Shown here one piece after another: positions 1-6,276 of a stretch of DNA of 16,717 bases (its first letter is position 1; each line of letters starts with the position of its first letter). This stretch comes from Chloroflexota bacterium (lineage in GTDB: Bacteria > Chloroflexota > Dehalococcoidia > GIF9 > UBA5620). The stretch is from the NCBI GenBank assembly GCA_026389735.1, contig JAPLHH010000106.1, positions 1-16,717 on the forward strand. Reading direction: 5' to 3'. The position numbers were made by a program, and so were the translations under genes. The notes under the pieces were generated by a model. It saw nothing but the letters and a program-made list of their open reading frames with translations. It did not search any database and was not told the DNA's origin.

Positions 1-578
1 GGCAGTCCGTTTTTAAGTCGATTTACTGCCAGTACTACCTTACCGACCTTGGTTCTCATTTCCTTGATCAAATCCTTCATCCTGGCCGCCGTGGTTATGC
101 CCCTCATGGTTACATCGGAGACAATAAGCAGGATGTCAACATCCCGCGTTGTCTGACGGCTTATGTGTTCCATTCCAGCTTCCGAATCGATAACCGTGTA
201 ATCGTAGTTCTTAGCTAATCTATCGATAGACAGGCGCAGCATGTGATTGGCGGCGCAGTAGCACCCCGGGCCCTCAGGCCGCCCCATAGCCAGCAGGTCA
301 ACCTTCGCCGACTCCACCAGGGCTTCCCTTATCTTCATATCCAGAACGTCTTGCTTGGAAACGGTAGGCGAAAGGCGTCCCTTCTGTATATCTTCAGTAA
401 CGTCCTCGCGAGCCCGGCCTACGGTTTCTCCCAGAGGCAGACCCAAAGCAGCGTTGAGGTTGGTGGCAGGGTCAGCATCGATAGCCAGAACTACTCCCTT
501 CTTGGACAGCAAATCTATCAGCAAAGCAGCAATAGCCGTCTTGCCAACACCCCCTTTCCCAGCCACTACAATCGTCAT
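1..578 (-). CDS. cooC: CooC-type CODH nickel-insertion ATPase (partial, C-terminus off window)
   Basis: The first 192 residues of a MinD/ParA-like P-loop ATPase of the CooC/AcsF family, which helps load nickel into the C-cluster of CO dehydrogenase in the cytoplasm. The deviant Walker A GKGGVGKT is at residues 7-14, DADPATN at 34-40, and the family's Cys-x-Cys (C106, C108, in GPGCYC) that bridges the dimer and binds metal is present. A Walker B-like VIDSEAGMEH follows near residue 131. The ATG at 578 gives the usual MTIVVAGKGG start. An in-frame GTG at 584 lies 6 nt from GGAGG and is an equally good start by ribosome-site spacing. It is on the same strand as the CODH operon but separated from it by about 3 kb of unrelated genes, and a TATAAT-like -10 suggests its own promoter. 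The gene has no stop in the window and continues past position 1. Confidence 0.93.
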   Translation of the reverse strand, partial: MTIVVAGKGGVGKTAIAALLIDLLSKKGVVLAIDADPATNLNAALGLPLGETVGRAREDVTEDIQKGRLSPTVSKQDVLDMKIREALVESAKVDLLAMGRPEGPGCYCAANHMLRLSIDRLAKNYDYTVIDSEAGMEHISRQTTRDVDILLIVSDVTMRGITTAARMKDLIKEMRTKVGKVVLAVNRLKNGL

Positions 579-668
579 TGTCACTTCACACCTCCAGTCT
601 TACTTTTCAGGTCTCGCAGCCATCAAGAGGCCAGGGCATTACCCCCAAGTTCTCACAAACAACCAGAT

Positions 669-674
669 ATTATA
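669..674 (-). promoter_or_regulatory. Possible -10 element for cooC
   Basis: A perfect TATAAT on the minus strand about 90 nt upstream of the cooC start. No good -35 hexamer is visible at 16-18 bp, so this is weak support for an independent cooC promoter. Confidence 0.3.
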
Positions 675-795
675 CATTGAAACGGGGGTGCTAATCTACG
701 GCATCATATATATTTAGGGATGTGCGAAACTACCTTGAATTTGAAGGGCAAAGCTAAGAGTTAACGGTCTTTGCTTCACCACAATCTAGGCTCTT

Positions 796-1206
796 TTAAG
801 CTCTTCGACAATAGATGATGTCAGGTGTCTTCCTTGAAAGCCACCAAGACAAAAGGAATAGCACACCAGCAACGAGGAATATTAGACTTTCATTCAAAAA
901 GGCATCAAGTATAGGCGTACCAGTAGTTACATATAACACCACCCCTATTGCGACCCAGGTTAGAATTAGTAATGCGCCTGCAAGCCACTGTCGCCACCAA
1001 GATATAATACAACCAACCAGCGCAATTACTATGACAAAGGTCATTCCTATAACAAAGGCCATTGAGTAATCTGGTAGTTCCCCGAAACCTTCTTTGAATC
1101 CAGTAAGAACCATGCTAAATAGCAACGACAGTGTCATATATAGCCCGATTATCCGTGCTGCCCATCTCATTCCTTTTGCTAGATGTTGTTGTTTAGTCGC
1201 TAACAA
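796..1206 (-). CDS. Four-helix integral membrane protein of unknown function
   Basis: About 136 residues, with four hydrophobic segments near residues 15-35, 49-68, 73-93 and 106-126 and a short basic C-terminal tail. The N-terminal MRWAARIIGLY followed by a four-helix layout recalls small bacterial membrane proteins grouped as DUF7670, but I am not certain of that family. No catalytic motif is visible. I chose the TTG at 1206 because GGAAGG sits 6 nt upstream. A longer TTG start at 1221 has no ribosome site, and an ATG at 1170 has a purine run too close to it. A promoter-like TTGACA/TAGCAT pair lies just upstream, so the gene is probably transcribed alone. Function is unknown. Confidence 0.65.
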   Translation of the reverse strand: MLATKQQHLAKGMRWAARIIGLYMTLSLLFSMVLTGFKEGFGELPDYSMAFVIGMTFVIVIALVGCIISWWRQWLAGALLILTWVAIGVVLYVTTGTPILDAFLNESLIFLVAGVLFLLSWWLSRKTPDIIYCRRA

Positions 1207-1257
1207 TGATTTCCTTCCCAAAGTAAGCTAGAACTTCCGACATTAACTGTTGTGCCT

Positions 1258-1287
1258 ATGCTAGTACTGTTGCTCGTTGGCTGTCAA
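1258..1287 (-). promoter_or_regulatory. Candidate sigma-70-type promoter for the four-helix membrane protein
   Basis: A perfect -35 TTGACA (1282-1287) and a -10 TAGCAT (1258-1263, four of six consensus bases) with an 18-bp spacer. The predicted leader to the TTG start is about 45 nt. Confidence 0.45.
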
Positions 1288-1448
1288 TATCTCTGGTAGC
1301 GTGAAGAGCTAGTTTCAGTATCCCACCTGGAGGTACAAAACCAAAAAGACTTTCTATCAGCCTTGAATCTTAGAGCTAAATTAATTTCGCACATCTCTAA
1401 TATTGGCGACACTGATAAAGGAACCGGCCAGGAGTTAACGGGCTAAGG

Positions 1449-2108
1449 CTATCCCTCGCCCTCGCCATAGATAGAAGCGAAAAACGCCTTCTCCAGCTCA
1501 ACTACCTCGGCAGGAAGCGGGTTAACCTTTCCCAGACTCAGGACAGAGACGTATATTTTCGCCATCTCCTCCGTCAGCTCACAGATAGTCATAGCTTCAC
1601 GCATGTCCCTGCCCACAGAGAGAGCGCCGTGATTCGCCAGTATGACGGCGTTTCTCGGCCCCAGTGCCGAGACCGCATTTTTCGCCAGCTCCGGAGTGCC
1701 GGGAAAAGCATATTGGGCAACCTTTATCTCCCCGCCGATATAGATGACTTGCTCGTCAATGAGTGGAGGTATCTCCAGGCCGGCAACGGCAATGACGCTG
1801 CAAAAAGCGGGGTGAGCATGAACGACAGCGTTTACCTTTTTCCGCGCCTTGTAAACCTCGATGTGCATTACCGTCTCTATGGAAGCTTTCAGCTCACCTT
1901 CAACCCGCTGTCCGGCAAAATCGACTACCACTATGTCGTCAACTTTGAGCGAATCGTAATATCGCCCGCTGGGAGTAATAGCCAGCAGCTCCCGTCCGCC
2001 GGGGTCTTTGAGACGCAGGCTCATATTTCCTGCCGTGCCCACCACCAGCCCTTTCCTGGCCATCTCCTGAGCCGCCTCAATCACTGCTTTCTTTTCAGAT
2101 TCCCACAT
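1449..2108 (-). CDS. Class II aldolase/adducin family protein (fuculose-phosphate aldolase-like)
   Basis: A zinc-dependent class II aldolase or epimerase fold, full length at about 220 residues, like L-fuculose-phosphate aldolase and L-ribulose-5-phosphate 4-epimerase. Numbering from a GTG two codons upstream of the chosen ATG, the visible motifs are GNMSLR (29-34), TPSGR (47-51), the likely catalytic Glu80, the zinc pair in VVHAHP (H99, H101) and ANHGAL with the third zinc ligand H162. These residues predict an active enzyme cleaving or making a phosphorylated sugar or related hydroxy-carbonyl compound, but the substrate cannot be read from the sequence. The ATG at 2108 is preferred because GGGG lies about 5 nt before it; the GTG at 2114 overlaps that site. 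It lies 52 to 58 nt downstream of mazF and may be co-transcribed with it. Confidence 0.88.
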   Translation of the reverse strand: MWESEKKAVIEAAQEMARKGLVVGTAGNMSLRLKDPGGRELLAITPSGRYYDSLKVDDIVVVDFAGQRVEGELKASIETVMHIEVYKARKKVNAVVHAHPAFCSVIAVAGLEIPPLIDEQVIYIGGEIKVAQYAFPGTPELAKNAVSALGPRNAVILANHGALSVGRDMREAMTICELTEEMAKIYVSVLSLGKVNPLPAEVVELEKAFFASIYGEGEG

Positions 2109-2166
2109 ATTCACCCCATGTCTTCAGTCAAAATTACCCTGTGCACCAAACTTGATGGCAACCCGG

Positions 2167-2484
2167 TTACTCCGAGCCCAGAGCGAAATGAATAGCTGCC
2201 TCAATTTCTTTTAGTTTCCGAGGGCTCAAGGTGGTCAGCCAGCTATGAAGGCAGCCCTTGGGGATGGTGGTTATAGTATCCAGATTAGCCACGCAGTCCT
2301 GGGACATCCCGTCATCAACCCCTAAAGGCACTTCGGAAGGGATGTGACGGATTCTAGTAGTAACTGGTGCCACAATAACCAAAGAACGGACGCTGTATGC
2401 CTCATCGCGTGATAAAAGCACCACCGGCCGTCGCCCTGTGGGAGGTTCCAGCTCTGCCCACCAAATCTCGCCCCACCTCATCAC
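2167..2484 (-). CDS. mazF: MazF/PemK-type endoribonuclease toxin
   Basis: A 105-residue protein with the MazF/PemK SH3-like fold signature: RWGEIWWAEL at the start, then GRRPVVLLSRD (17-27), the VAPVTTRI strand (38-45) and a C-terminal DxITTIPK stretch. The family cleaves mRNA at short sequence motifs and is held inactive by the cognate antitoxin. The upstream antitoxin gene overlaps it by 4 nt through GTGA when the GTG start is used, with GAGGA placed 6 nt upstream; an ATG one codon later gives a 1-nt overlap. The tight overlap implies translational coupling. Family length is normal and no truncation is seen. Confidence 0.92.
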   Translation of the reverse strand: MMRWGEIWWAELEPPTGRRPVVLLSRDEAYSVRSLVIVAPVTTRIRHIPSEVPLGVDDGMSQDCVANLDTITTIPKGCLHSWLTTLSPRKLKEIEAAIHFALGSE

Positions 2485-2735
2485 CAGGGTTCCTCAGCCA
2501 GAATATTGCTGGCAGCACGGTATGCTGCTGTAACCTCCTCTTTAGTCTCGGGCATACGTTGATAGGCGCGTACATACTGCTGGCTCATTTCCTGTTCCCG
2601 CCGGCGGCGCAGCAGCATCTCCACAGCACGGCGGAAGAATTCACTGCGGCTCTCACCGCTTTCCTCCCGCTCCCGCTCCACAGCATCCAGCACCTCCTCA
2701 GGAAGGCTGATGGCAATCTTAGCCATCTTCGGCAT
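2481..2735 (-). CDS. mazE: Ribbon-helix-helix antitoxin (MazE-like) paired with MazF
   Basis: An 84-residue protein. The N-terminal half (AKIAISLPEEVLDAVERERE, then SRSEFFRRAVEMLL) is a ribbon-helix-helix DNA-binding domain, and the charged C-terminal half would wrap and neutralise the toxin. Order (antitoxin first) and the 4-nt overlap with mazF fit a classic type II toxin-antitoxin operon. The ATG at 2735 is chosen because GAGGTG lies 5 nt upstream; a second Met three codons later is possible. A promoter and repeated TTCATACC half-sites directly upstream suggest autoregulation by the antitoxin or the complex. Confidence 0.9.
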   Translation of the reverse strand: MPKMAKIAISLPEEVLDAVEREREESGESRSEFFRRAVEMLLRRRREQEMSQQYVRAYQRMPETKEEVTAAYRAASNILAEEPW

Positions 2736-2746
2736 GATAACACCTC

Positions 2747-2775
2747 TTCATACCATTTTCATACCATAGTATGAA
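2747..2775. promoter_or_regulatory. Operator-like repeat array in front of the toxin-antitoxin operon
   Basis: Three copies of one half-site: TTCATACC at 2747-2754 and again at 2758-2765 (11 bp apart, one helical turn), and the inverted form AGTATGAA at 2768-2775. The outermost site covers the candidate -10. Ribbon-helix-helix antitoxins usually bind such short repeats, so this is the likely autoregulatory operator. Confidence 0.7.
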
Positions 2776-2796
2776 CCAAACCGATTTGCCTGTCAA
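2768..2796 (-). promoter_or_regulatory. Promoter of the mazEF-like operon
   Basis: A perfect -35 TTGACA (2791-2796), a 17-bp spacer and -10 CATACT (2768-2773, four of six). It overlaps the operator half-sites, and the start codon lies about 33 nt beyond the -10. Confidence 0.65.
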
Positions 2797-2852
2797 GTCG
2801 TCCGACATTTCGCTAGTGCCCCGTCAACGTAGGATTTTCCTTAGAGCAACAC

Positions 2853-2878
2853 GTAGAGATAGGTCTTTAGACCTGTCC
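2853..2878. repeat. Short hairpin repeat (family B, solitary copy)
   Basis: It contains AGGTCT-TT-AGACCT (2861-2874), a perfect 6-bp inverted repeat followed by GTCC. It resembles the hairpins at 14775-14796 and 16486-16507 and looks like a degenerate stand-alone member of the same family. Confidence 0.5.
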
Positions 2879-2944
2879 ACTCGAGCCGAGTTGGTGGTAG
2901 GAGGAAATACAAGAGAGAGAAAAGAATGTGCTTAAAGGCACAAA

Positions 2945-3238
2945 TTAGGAACGTTTTGAACCGCCGAACAGAGCTATACCTGCCCACGCCGCAACACCCC
3001 ACAAAATCGCACAAGGTACTAGTACTAAAACTCCAATCCGCCCACCAATCTGCCAACCATAGGAGCCAGCCGCCAGCAAAAGGCCCAGAAACAATAATGA
3101 TATCCCCCAGATAGCTCCACAAGCCCGACGCAATTGTCCTCTCTCCTTGAAGTCTTTGTAAACTAGACCACCGAGTAAAAAACCTCCTGCAGCTGCGCAA
3201 GCTACCCCCGAGAACGAGGCCCAAACTAACAATTCCAT
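2945..3238 (-). CDS. Small three-helix membrane protein, unknown function
   Basis: About 97 residues with three hydrophobic stretches near residues 2-25, 40-62 and 68-92, glycine- and alanine-rich, separated by a basic loop (YKDFKERGQLRR) and ending GGSKRS. The ATG at 3238 is preferred because a purine-rich GAGGAGG region and AGGG precede it. An in-frame ATG at 3268 adds ten residues but lacks a ribosome site. No family was recognised, and there is no motif that suggests a transporter or enzyme. The codon pattern looks ordinary, and two extended -10 elements lie upstream. It could be an orphan gene. Confidence 0.5.
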   Translation of the reverse strand: MELLVWASFSGVACAAAGGFLLGGLVYKDFKERGQLRRACGAIWGISLLFLGLLLAAGSYGWQIGGRIGVLVLVPCAILWGVAAWAGIALFGGSKRS

Positions 3239-3306
3239 ATAATCCCTAACCTCCTCTGGATATTCCATGACCCGTGTGCCATAAAGAACGCCTCTATTTG
3301 CAACTC

Positions 3307-3352
3307 ACTATACCATAAAATCCTGTTATTCATAAAAATTAACGTAACTATA
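3307..3352 (-). promoter_or_regulatory. Two candidate extended -10 elements upstream of the small membrane protein
   Basis: TGGTATAGT occurs twice on the minus strand, with TATAGT hexamers at 3307-3312 and 3347-3352. Each has the extended -10 TGN; -35 matches are weak. They sit roughly 70 and 110 nt before the ATG at 3238. Confidence 0.35.
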
Positions 3353-3392
3353 CCATTGACGCAGGTAGTTTTGTTTGTTAAAGAATTATAAA

Positions 3393-3575
3393 TTATTTCC
3401 GTCTTAGTGAATGTCCAGACCACCGACATTTTTGGTCTGGCGAGTCTGGTCGCTGATGACGCGGAACTTCGATGTCACGCTTTGTAATATCTAGTGGAGC
3501 ATCACAAATTGGACACCTATACAAGATATACTCTGAGTAGGGCCTAATGTACCTTGGGTGAGGACTATCTACCAA
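3393..3575 (-). CDS. Small zinc-binding-type protein, TTG start
   Basis: A 60-residue protein with Cys-Pro-Ile-Cys (C21, C24), a histidine in VPRHQRPD (H40) and a cysteine in KCRWSGH (C50). This C-x2-C, H, C-x2-SG pattern is seen in many small phage and bacterial zinc-ribbon-like proteins, so metal binding is likely but the role is unknown. The TTG at 3575 is chosen because TAGGAGG is placed 5 nt before it and a near-consensus promoter (TTGACA, 17 bp, GATAAT) predicts a start of transcription only about 13 nt upstream. A longer reading frame from 3623 would begin inside the -35 hexamer and is not believable. It lies directly downstream of the nuoF-like gene but has its own promoter. Confidence 0.62.
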   Translation of the reverse strand: MVDSPHPRYIRPYSEYILYRCPICDAPLDITKRDIEVPRHQRPDSPDQKCRWSGHSLRRK

Positions 3576-3594
3576 ATTGAACCTCCTATAATTA

Positions 3595-3623
3595 ATTATC
3601 TGCCCTGTTTGGTAGTATGTCAA
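3595..3623 (-). promoter_or_regulatory. Near-consensus sigma-70 promoter for the 60-codon zinc-type gene
   Basis: A perfect -35 TTGACA (3618-3623), a 17-bp spacer and -10 GATAAT (3595-3600, five of six). It is followed after a short leader by AGGAGGT (3581-3587) and the TTG start at 3575. Confidence 0.75.
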
Positions 3624-3674
3624 TAGGTAGCTTGTCTAAAAAGGAGTAAGTAAATGAATTACGAAAATTAATTA

Positions 3675-5576
3675 CTATTCTGAGGACTTAGCACCTGAAA
3701 CTGGCACCAGGCTGGGTGGAGAGAGGCGGATGACGGCATTATATTCCGTCGGGCAGACGAGCTGGCAGCTGCCGCATTTGGTGCACTTGGTCTGGTCGAT
3801 GACCTTTATCCCTTTCTCATCGGAACTTATCGCCTCCACCGGGCAGGTGAGGACGCAATGCTCACAGCCTCGCTCGCATTTCTCAGGAAGTATATAGTAG
3901 GCGATAAGCTCCTTGCACACCAGCGCCGGACACCGCTTGTCAAGGATGTGAGCCTCATATTCATCTCGAAAATAGCGAATAGTGGTCAGGGCCGGGTTGG
4001 ACGCTGTTCTGCCCAAACCACACAGTGAACCACCCCTCACATCCTCACCCAGTTCAACCAGTAAATCCATATCTTCGATTTTGCCTTTGCCTGTAGTGAT
4101 ATCCTCCAATATATCCAGCATGTGCTTGGTGCCCAAGCGGCAAGTTGAACATTTGCCGCAGGATTCCTTCTGTGTGAAGTCAAGGAAGAATTTAGCCGTG
4201 TCAACCATGCAGTTGTCCTCATCCATGGCAATCACACCACCGGAGCCCATGATTGCCCCAGCTTTGCGGAGCGAATCGAAATCTACCGGGGTCTGCAACA
4301 TACTTTCGGGCAAGCAGCCACCCGAAGGCCCACCGATCTGCACTGCTTTGAATTTCTTGCCGCCCCGAATGCCTCCACCGATATCAAGAATTAGTTTTTG
4401 CAGAGTTGTTCCCATGAGCACTTCCGCCAGCCCGGTATTCACCATTTTTCCAGCAAGAGCGAACACCGCCGTGCCTTTGCTGCCTTCAGTGCCGAGGCTT
4501 AAAAACCAGCCGGCTCCACGCTCAAGTATCAGAGGAATGTAAGCATAGGTCTTTACATTATTGAGAACCGTGGGTTTGCCCCACAAGCCTGACTTTACCG
4601 AATGAGGTGGCCTGGCTCTGGACATACTCCGCCTCCCTTCAATGGCATACATTAAAGCGGTTGACTCACCGGAGACGAAGGCACCAGCCCCCTCGACTAT
4701 CTCTATATGAAAGCTGAAACCGCTGCCTAGAATATTATCGCCCAGCAGACCCAGATTCGCTGCCTGCTTCAAGGCAACCTTCAACCGCTCAATAGCCAGA
4801 GGATACTCAGCCCGAATATAGATAAACCCGTCGTGGGCACCAACAGCATAGGCGGCAATAATCATGCCTTCTATAACTTGCTGTGGGTCGCTCTCCAAGA
4901 CCACCCGGTCCATAAAAGCTCCGGGGTCACCTTCGTCCGCATTACAAATCACATATTTGGCCTCGCCCGAAGCCTGCTGACAGAGCTCCCACTTCCTGCC
5001 GGTAGGGAAGCCACCACCACCTCGCCCTCTGAGGCCCGACCTCTTTATCTCCTCGATTATGGCAACTGGCTCCATCTTCAGAGCTTTAACCAGGCTAATG
5101 TAGCCACCGTTAGCAACGTAATGGTTTATGTTTCCAGGGTCGATATAGCCGCAATTGCGTAGCAGCAAACGATGTTCATGCTCAAACCTGGGCAGCTCAG
5201 GAACATAAACTGCCTCACCCTCACCACCTTCAACCGTGCCCAAAGCCAGGTCAAGGCAAGGGTCGTCATTCAAGACATAGCCTTCAACAAGAGTAGGCAC
5301 AACCTGAGGAGTCACATTGTTGTAGCAAACTGTAAAGGAATCGGGCTTGATTATAGTGACCAGAGGCTCAAGGGAGCAAAGCCCGATACAGCCAACCTCG
5401 CTCACCTTAGCTTGAGTATTCCGCCTCGACAGTTCCCGGTTAAAGGCTTCAACAACGGGCAACGCTCCAGCAGCTCGGCCGCAAGTAGCTGTGCCAACGA
5501 GGATATGAGGAACTTCACCATGATACAGGGAGTTCCAGTCTGACTTCGCCTGATTTTGAATTTCCTCAAAGGTCAT
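3675..5576 (-). CDS. nuoF: NuoF/HndC-like NAD(P)H-binding flavo-iron-sulfur subunit with C-terminal 2x[4Fe-4S] domain
   Basis: A 633-residue diaphorase subunit of the NuoF/HndC type, oxidising or reducing NAD(P)H through FMN. From the ATG: an N-terminal thioredoxin-like [2Fe-2S] domain with ATCGRAAGA (C32) and GCIGLC (C63, C67); the FMN/NADH loops RGRGGGGFPTGRKW (183-196) and CNADEGDPGAFMDR (211-224); GAGAFVSGESTAL (296-308); an SLBB region; the N3-type cluster C473, C476, C479 and C519; and a ferredoxin domain with C567/C571/C574/C578 and C598/C601/C604/C608. One cysteine of the usual N-terminal set is not obvious, and the first ferredoxin motif has C-x3-C instead of C-x2-C. The ATG at 5576 is favoured over a TTG one codon earlier, with AAGGG 6 nt upstream. 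It is the last gene of the CODH/ACS operon, paired with the NuoE-like subunit but separated from it by a repeat. No hydrogenase subunit is present, so the partner is probably ferredoxin, formate dehydrogenase or MetF. Confidence 0.9.
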   Translation of the reverse strand: MTFEEIQNQAKSDWNSLYHGEVPHILVGTATCGRAAGALPVVEAFNRELSRRNTQAKVSEVGCIGLCSLEPLVTIIKPDSFTVCYNNVTPQVVPTLVEGYVLNDDPCLDLALGTVEGGEGEAVYVPELPRFEHEHRLLLRNCGYIDPGNINHYVANGGYISLVKALKMEPVAIIEEIKRSGLRGRGGGGFPTGRKWELCQQASGEAKYVICNADEGDPGAFMDRVVLESDPQQVIEGMIIAAYAVGAHDGFIYIRAEYPLAIERLKVALKQAANLGLLGDNILGSGFSFHIEIVEGAGAFVSGESTALMYAIEGRRSMSRARPPHSVKSGLWGKPTVLNNVKTYAYIPLILERGAGWFLSLGTEGSKGTAVFALAGKMVNTGLAEVLMGTTLQKLILDIGGGIRGGKKFKAVQIGGPSGGCLPESMLQTPVDFDSLRKAGAIMGSGGVIAMDEDNCMVDTAKFFLDFTQKESCGKCSTCRLGTKHMLDILEDITTGKGKIEDMDLLVELGEDVRGGSLCGLGRTASNPALTTIRYFRDEYEAHILDKRCPALVCKELIAYYILPEKCERGCEHCVLTCPVEAISSDEKGIKVIDQTKCTKCGSCQLVCPTEYNAVIRLSPPSLVPVSGAKSSE

Positions 5577-5620
5577 CAACTGCCCTTACCTTGAGAGTGC
5601 TGCAACACTCCATTCTAAAT

Positions 5621-5672
5621 GTAGTTGCGACCCTTTAGGGTCGCGCTGGCGGGGCTAAAGCCCCGCAGCTAC
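5621..5672. repeat. Double-hairpin repeat (family B) between the nuoE- and nuoF-like genes
   Basis: Two adjacent perfect inverted repeats: GCGACCCT-TT-AGGGTCGC (5627-5644) and CGGGGCT-AA-AGCCCCG (5650-5665), bounded by GTAGTTG and GCAGCTAC. The GCAGCTAC end recurs at the extreme right of the window. Confidence 0.75.
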
Positions 5673-5680
5673 TTTTATTC

Positions 5681-5764
5681 TGTCATTGCGAGGTATGTAG
5701 TACCGTGGCAATCTCGGTTGGGGGTGAGCAGGCATGAGATTGCTTCGCTTCGCTTGCAATGACA
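5681..5764. repeat. Dispersed palindromic repeat (family A), copy 1
   Basis: It begins TGTCATTGCGAGG and ends TTGCAATGACA, with internal GTGGCAATCTC and GAGATTGCTTCGCTTCGC. The inverted ends and shared internal blocks match copies at 12574, 14621, 16350 and 16541. It lies inside the operon, between the nuoE- and nuoF-like genes. Confidence 0.8.
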
Positions 5765-5787
5765 AACGGCGCTGCCAAACATTCTCT

Positions 5788-6276
5788 TTACTGCTTTTCT
5801 GATTGTTCCTGGCTCACCGGCTTAATGGTCACCAGCACCTCCTCGACCTTCGGGGGCGTCATCTTAGGGTAAACGGAATCGCCGATTACAACTACTGGAG
5901 CTAAGGCACAACAACCAACGCAAGCTACCCTATCCAGACTGAACCCGTGGTCAGACGTGATGCCGCCAACCTCGATGTCCAGTTCCCTGGCCATTGCCTC
6001 CAGGACGAGCTTGCCGCCGGACAAGTGGCAGGCGGTGCCCATACAAACTTTCACCGGGTGCTTGCCCAGCGGAGTAAAACGGAATTGATTATAAAAAGTG
6101 ACGATGCCGTAGACCGTGCTTCCTGGAATGTCCAGGAACTCAGCGATGGCTAGCATCGCCTCTTTTGAAAGATAACCAGCCTTCTGTTGAACTTCCTGAA
6201 GAAGGGAAATTAGATGACGCCTATTTTTTTTATCCGGTTTCAGGATGTCTGCCAGTTCCTGCTTTAGTTCTTCCAC
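5788..6276 (-). CDS. nuoE: NuoE/HndA-like [2Fe-2S] subunit
   Basis: A thioredoxin-like [2Fe-2S] protein of the NuoE (24 kDa) family that passes electrons to or from the NuoF-type flavoprotein next to it. Numbering from a TTG at 6345, the ligands are C101, C106, C142 and C146 (CMGTAC and CVGCC), with the family's LLQEVQQKAGYLS and VYGIVTFYNQF helices ahead of them. The longest reading frame starts at that TTG but would overlap acsC by 82 nt. The GTG at 6276 leaves about 162 residues, the normal family length, and only a 13-nt overlap, so I prefer it even though its ribosome site is weak (GAAGAA). The overlap implies coupling to acsC. The intact ligand set predicts a functional cluster. Confidence 0.88.
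   Translation of the reverse strand: MEELKQELADILKPDKKNRRHLISLLQEVQQKAGYLSKEAMLAIAEFLDIPGSTVYGIVTFYNQFRFTPLGKHPVKVCMGTACHLSGGKLVLEAMARELDIEVGGITSDHGFSLDRVACVGCCALAPVVVIGDSVYPKMTPPKVEEVLVTIKPVSQEQSEKQ

Noticed and set aside
243..680. Plus-strand open frame over the left end
   Set aside because: It is antisense to cooC, whose motifs (GKGGVGKT, GPGCYC) are unambiguous, and its own product has no recognisable pattern.
719..1395. Perfect 11-bp inverted repeat (GATGTGCGAAA at 719-729, inverse at 1385-1395) around the four-helix membrane protein, like element ends
   Set aside because: Several matches of this length are expected by chance in a window of this size; similarity does not extend beyond 11 bp and no transposase is present.
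2841..3224. Minus-strand open frame of 127 codons overlapping the small membrane protein
   Set aside because: It is the other reading frame of the same stretch, with odd composition and runs through a hairpin repeat. The frame with three clean hydrophobic helices and a better ribosome site is preferred.
3226..3429. Minus-strand open frame of 67 codons between the small genes
   Set aside because: No ribosome site, no motif, and it overlaps the candidate promoter region of the membrane protein.
5621..5764. Possible CRISPR, riboswitch or structured RNA gene
   Set aside because: There are no regularly spaced direct repeats with unique spacers. The hairpins recur elsewhere as dispersed elements, which explains them better.
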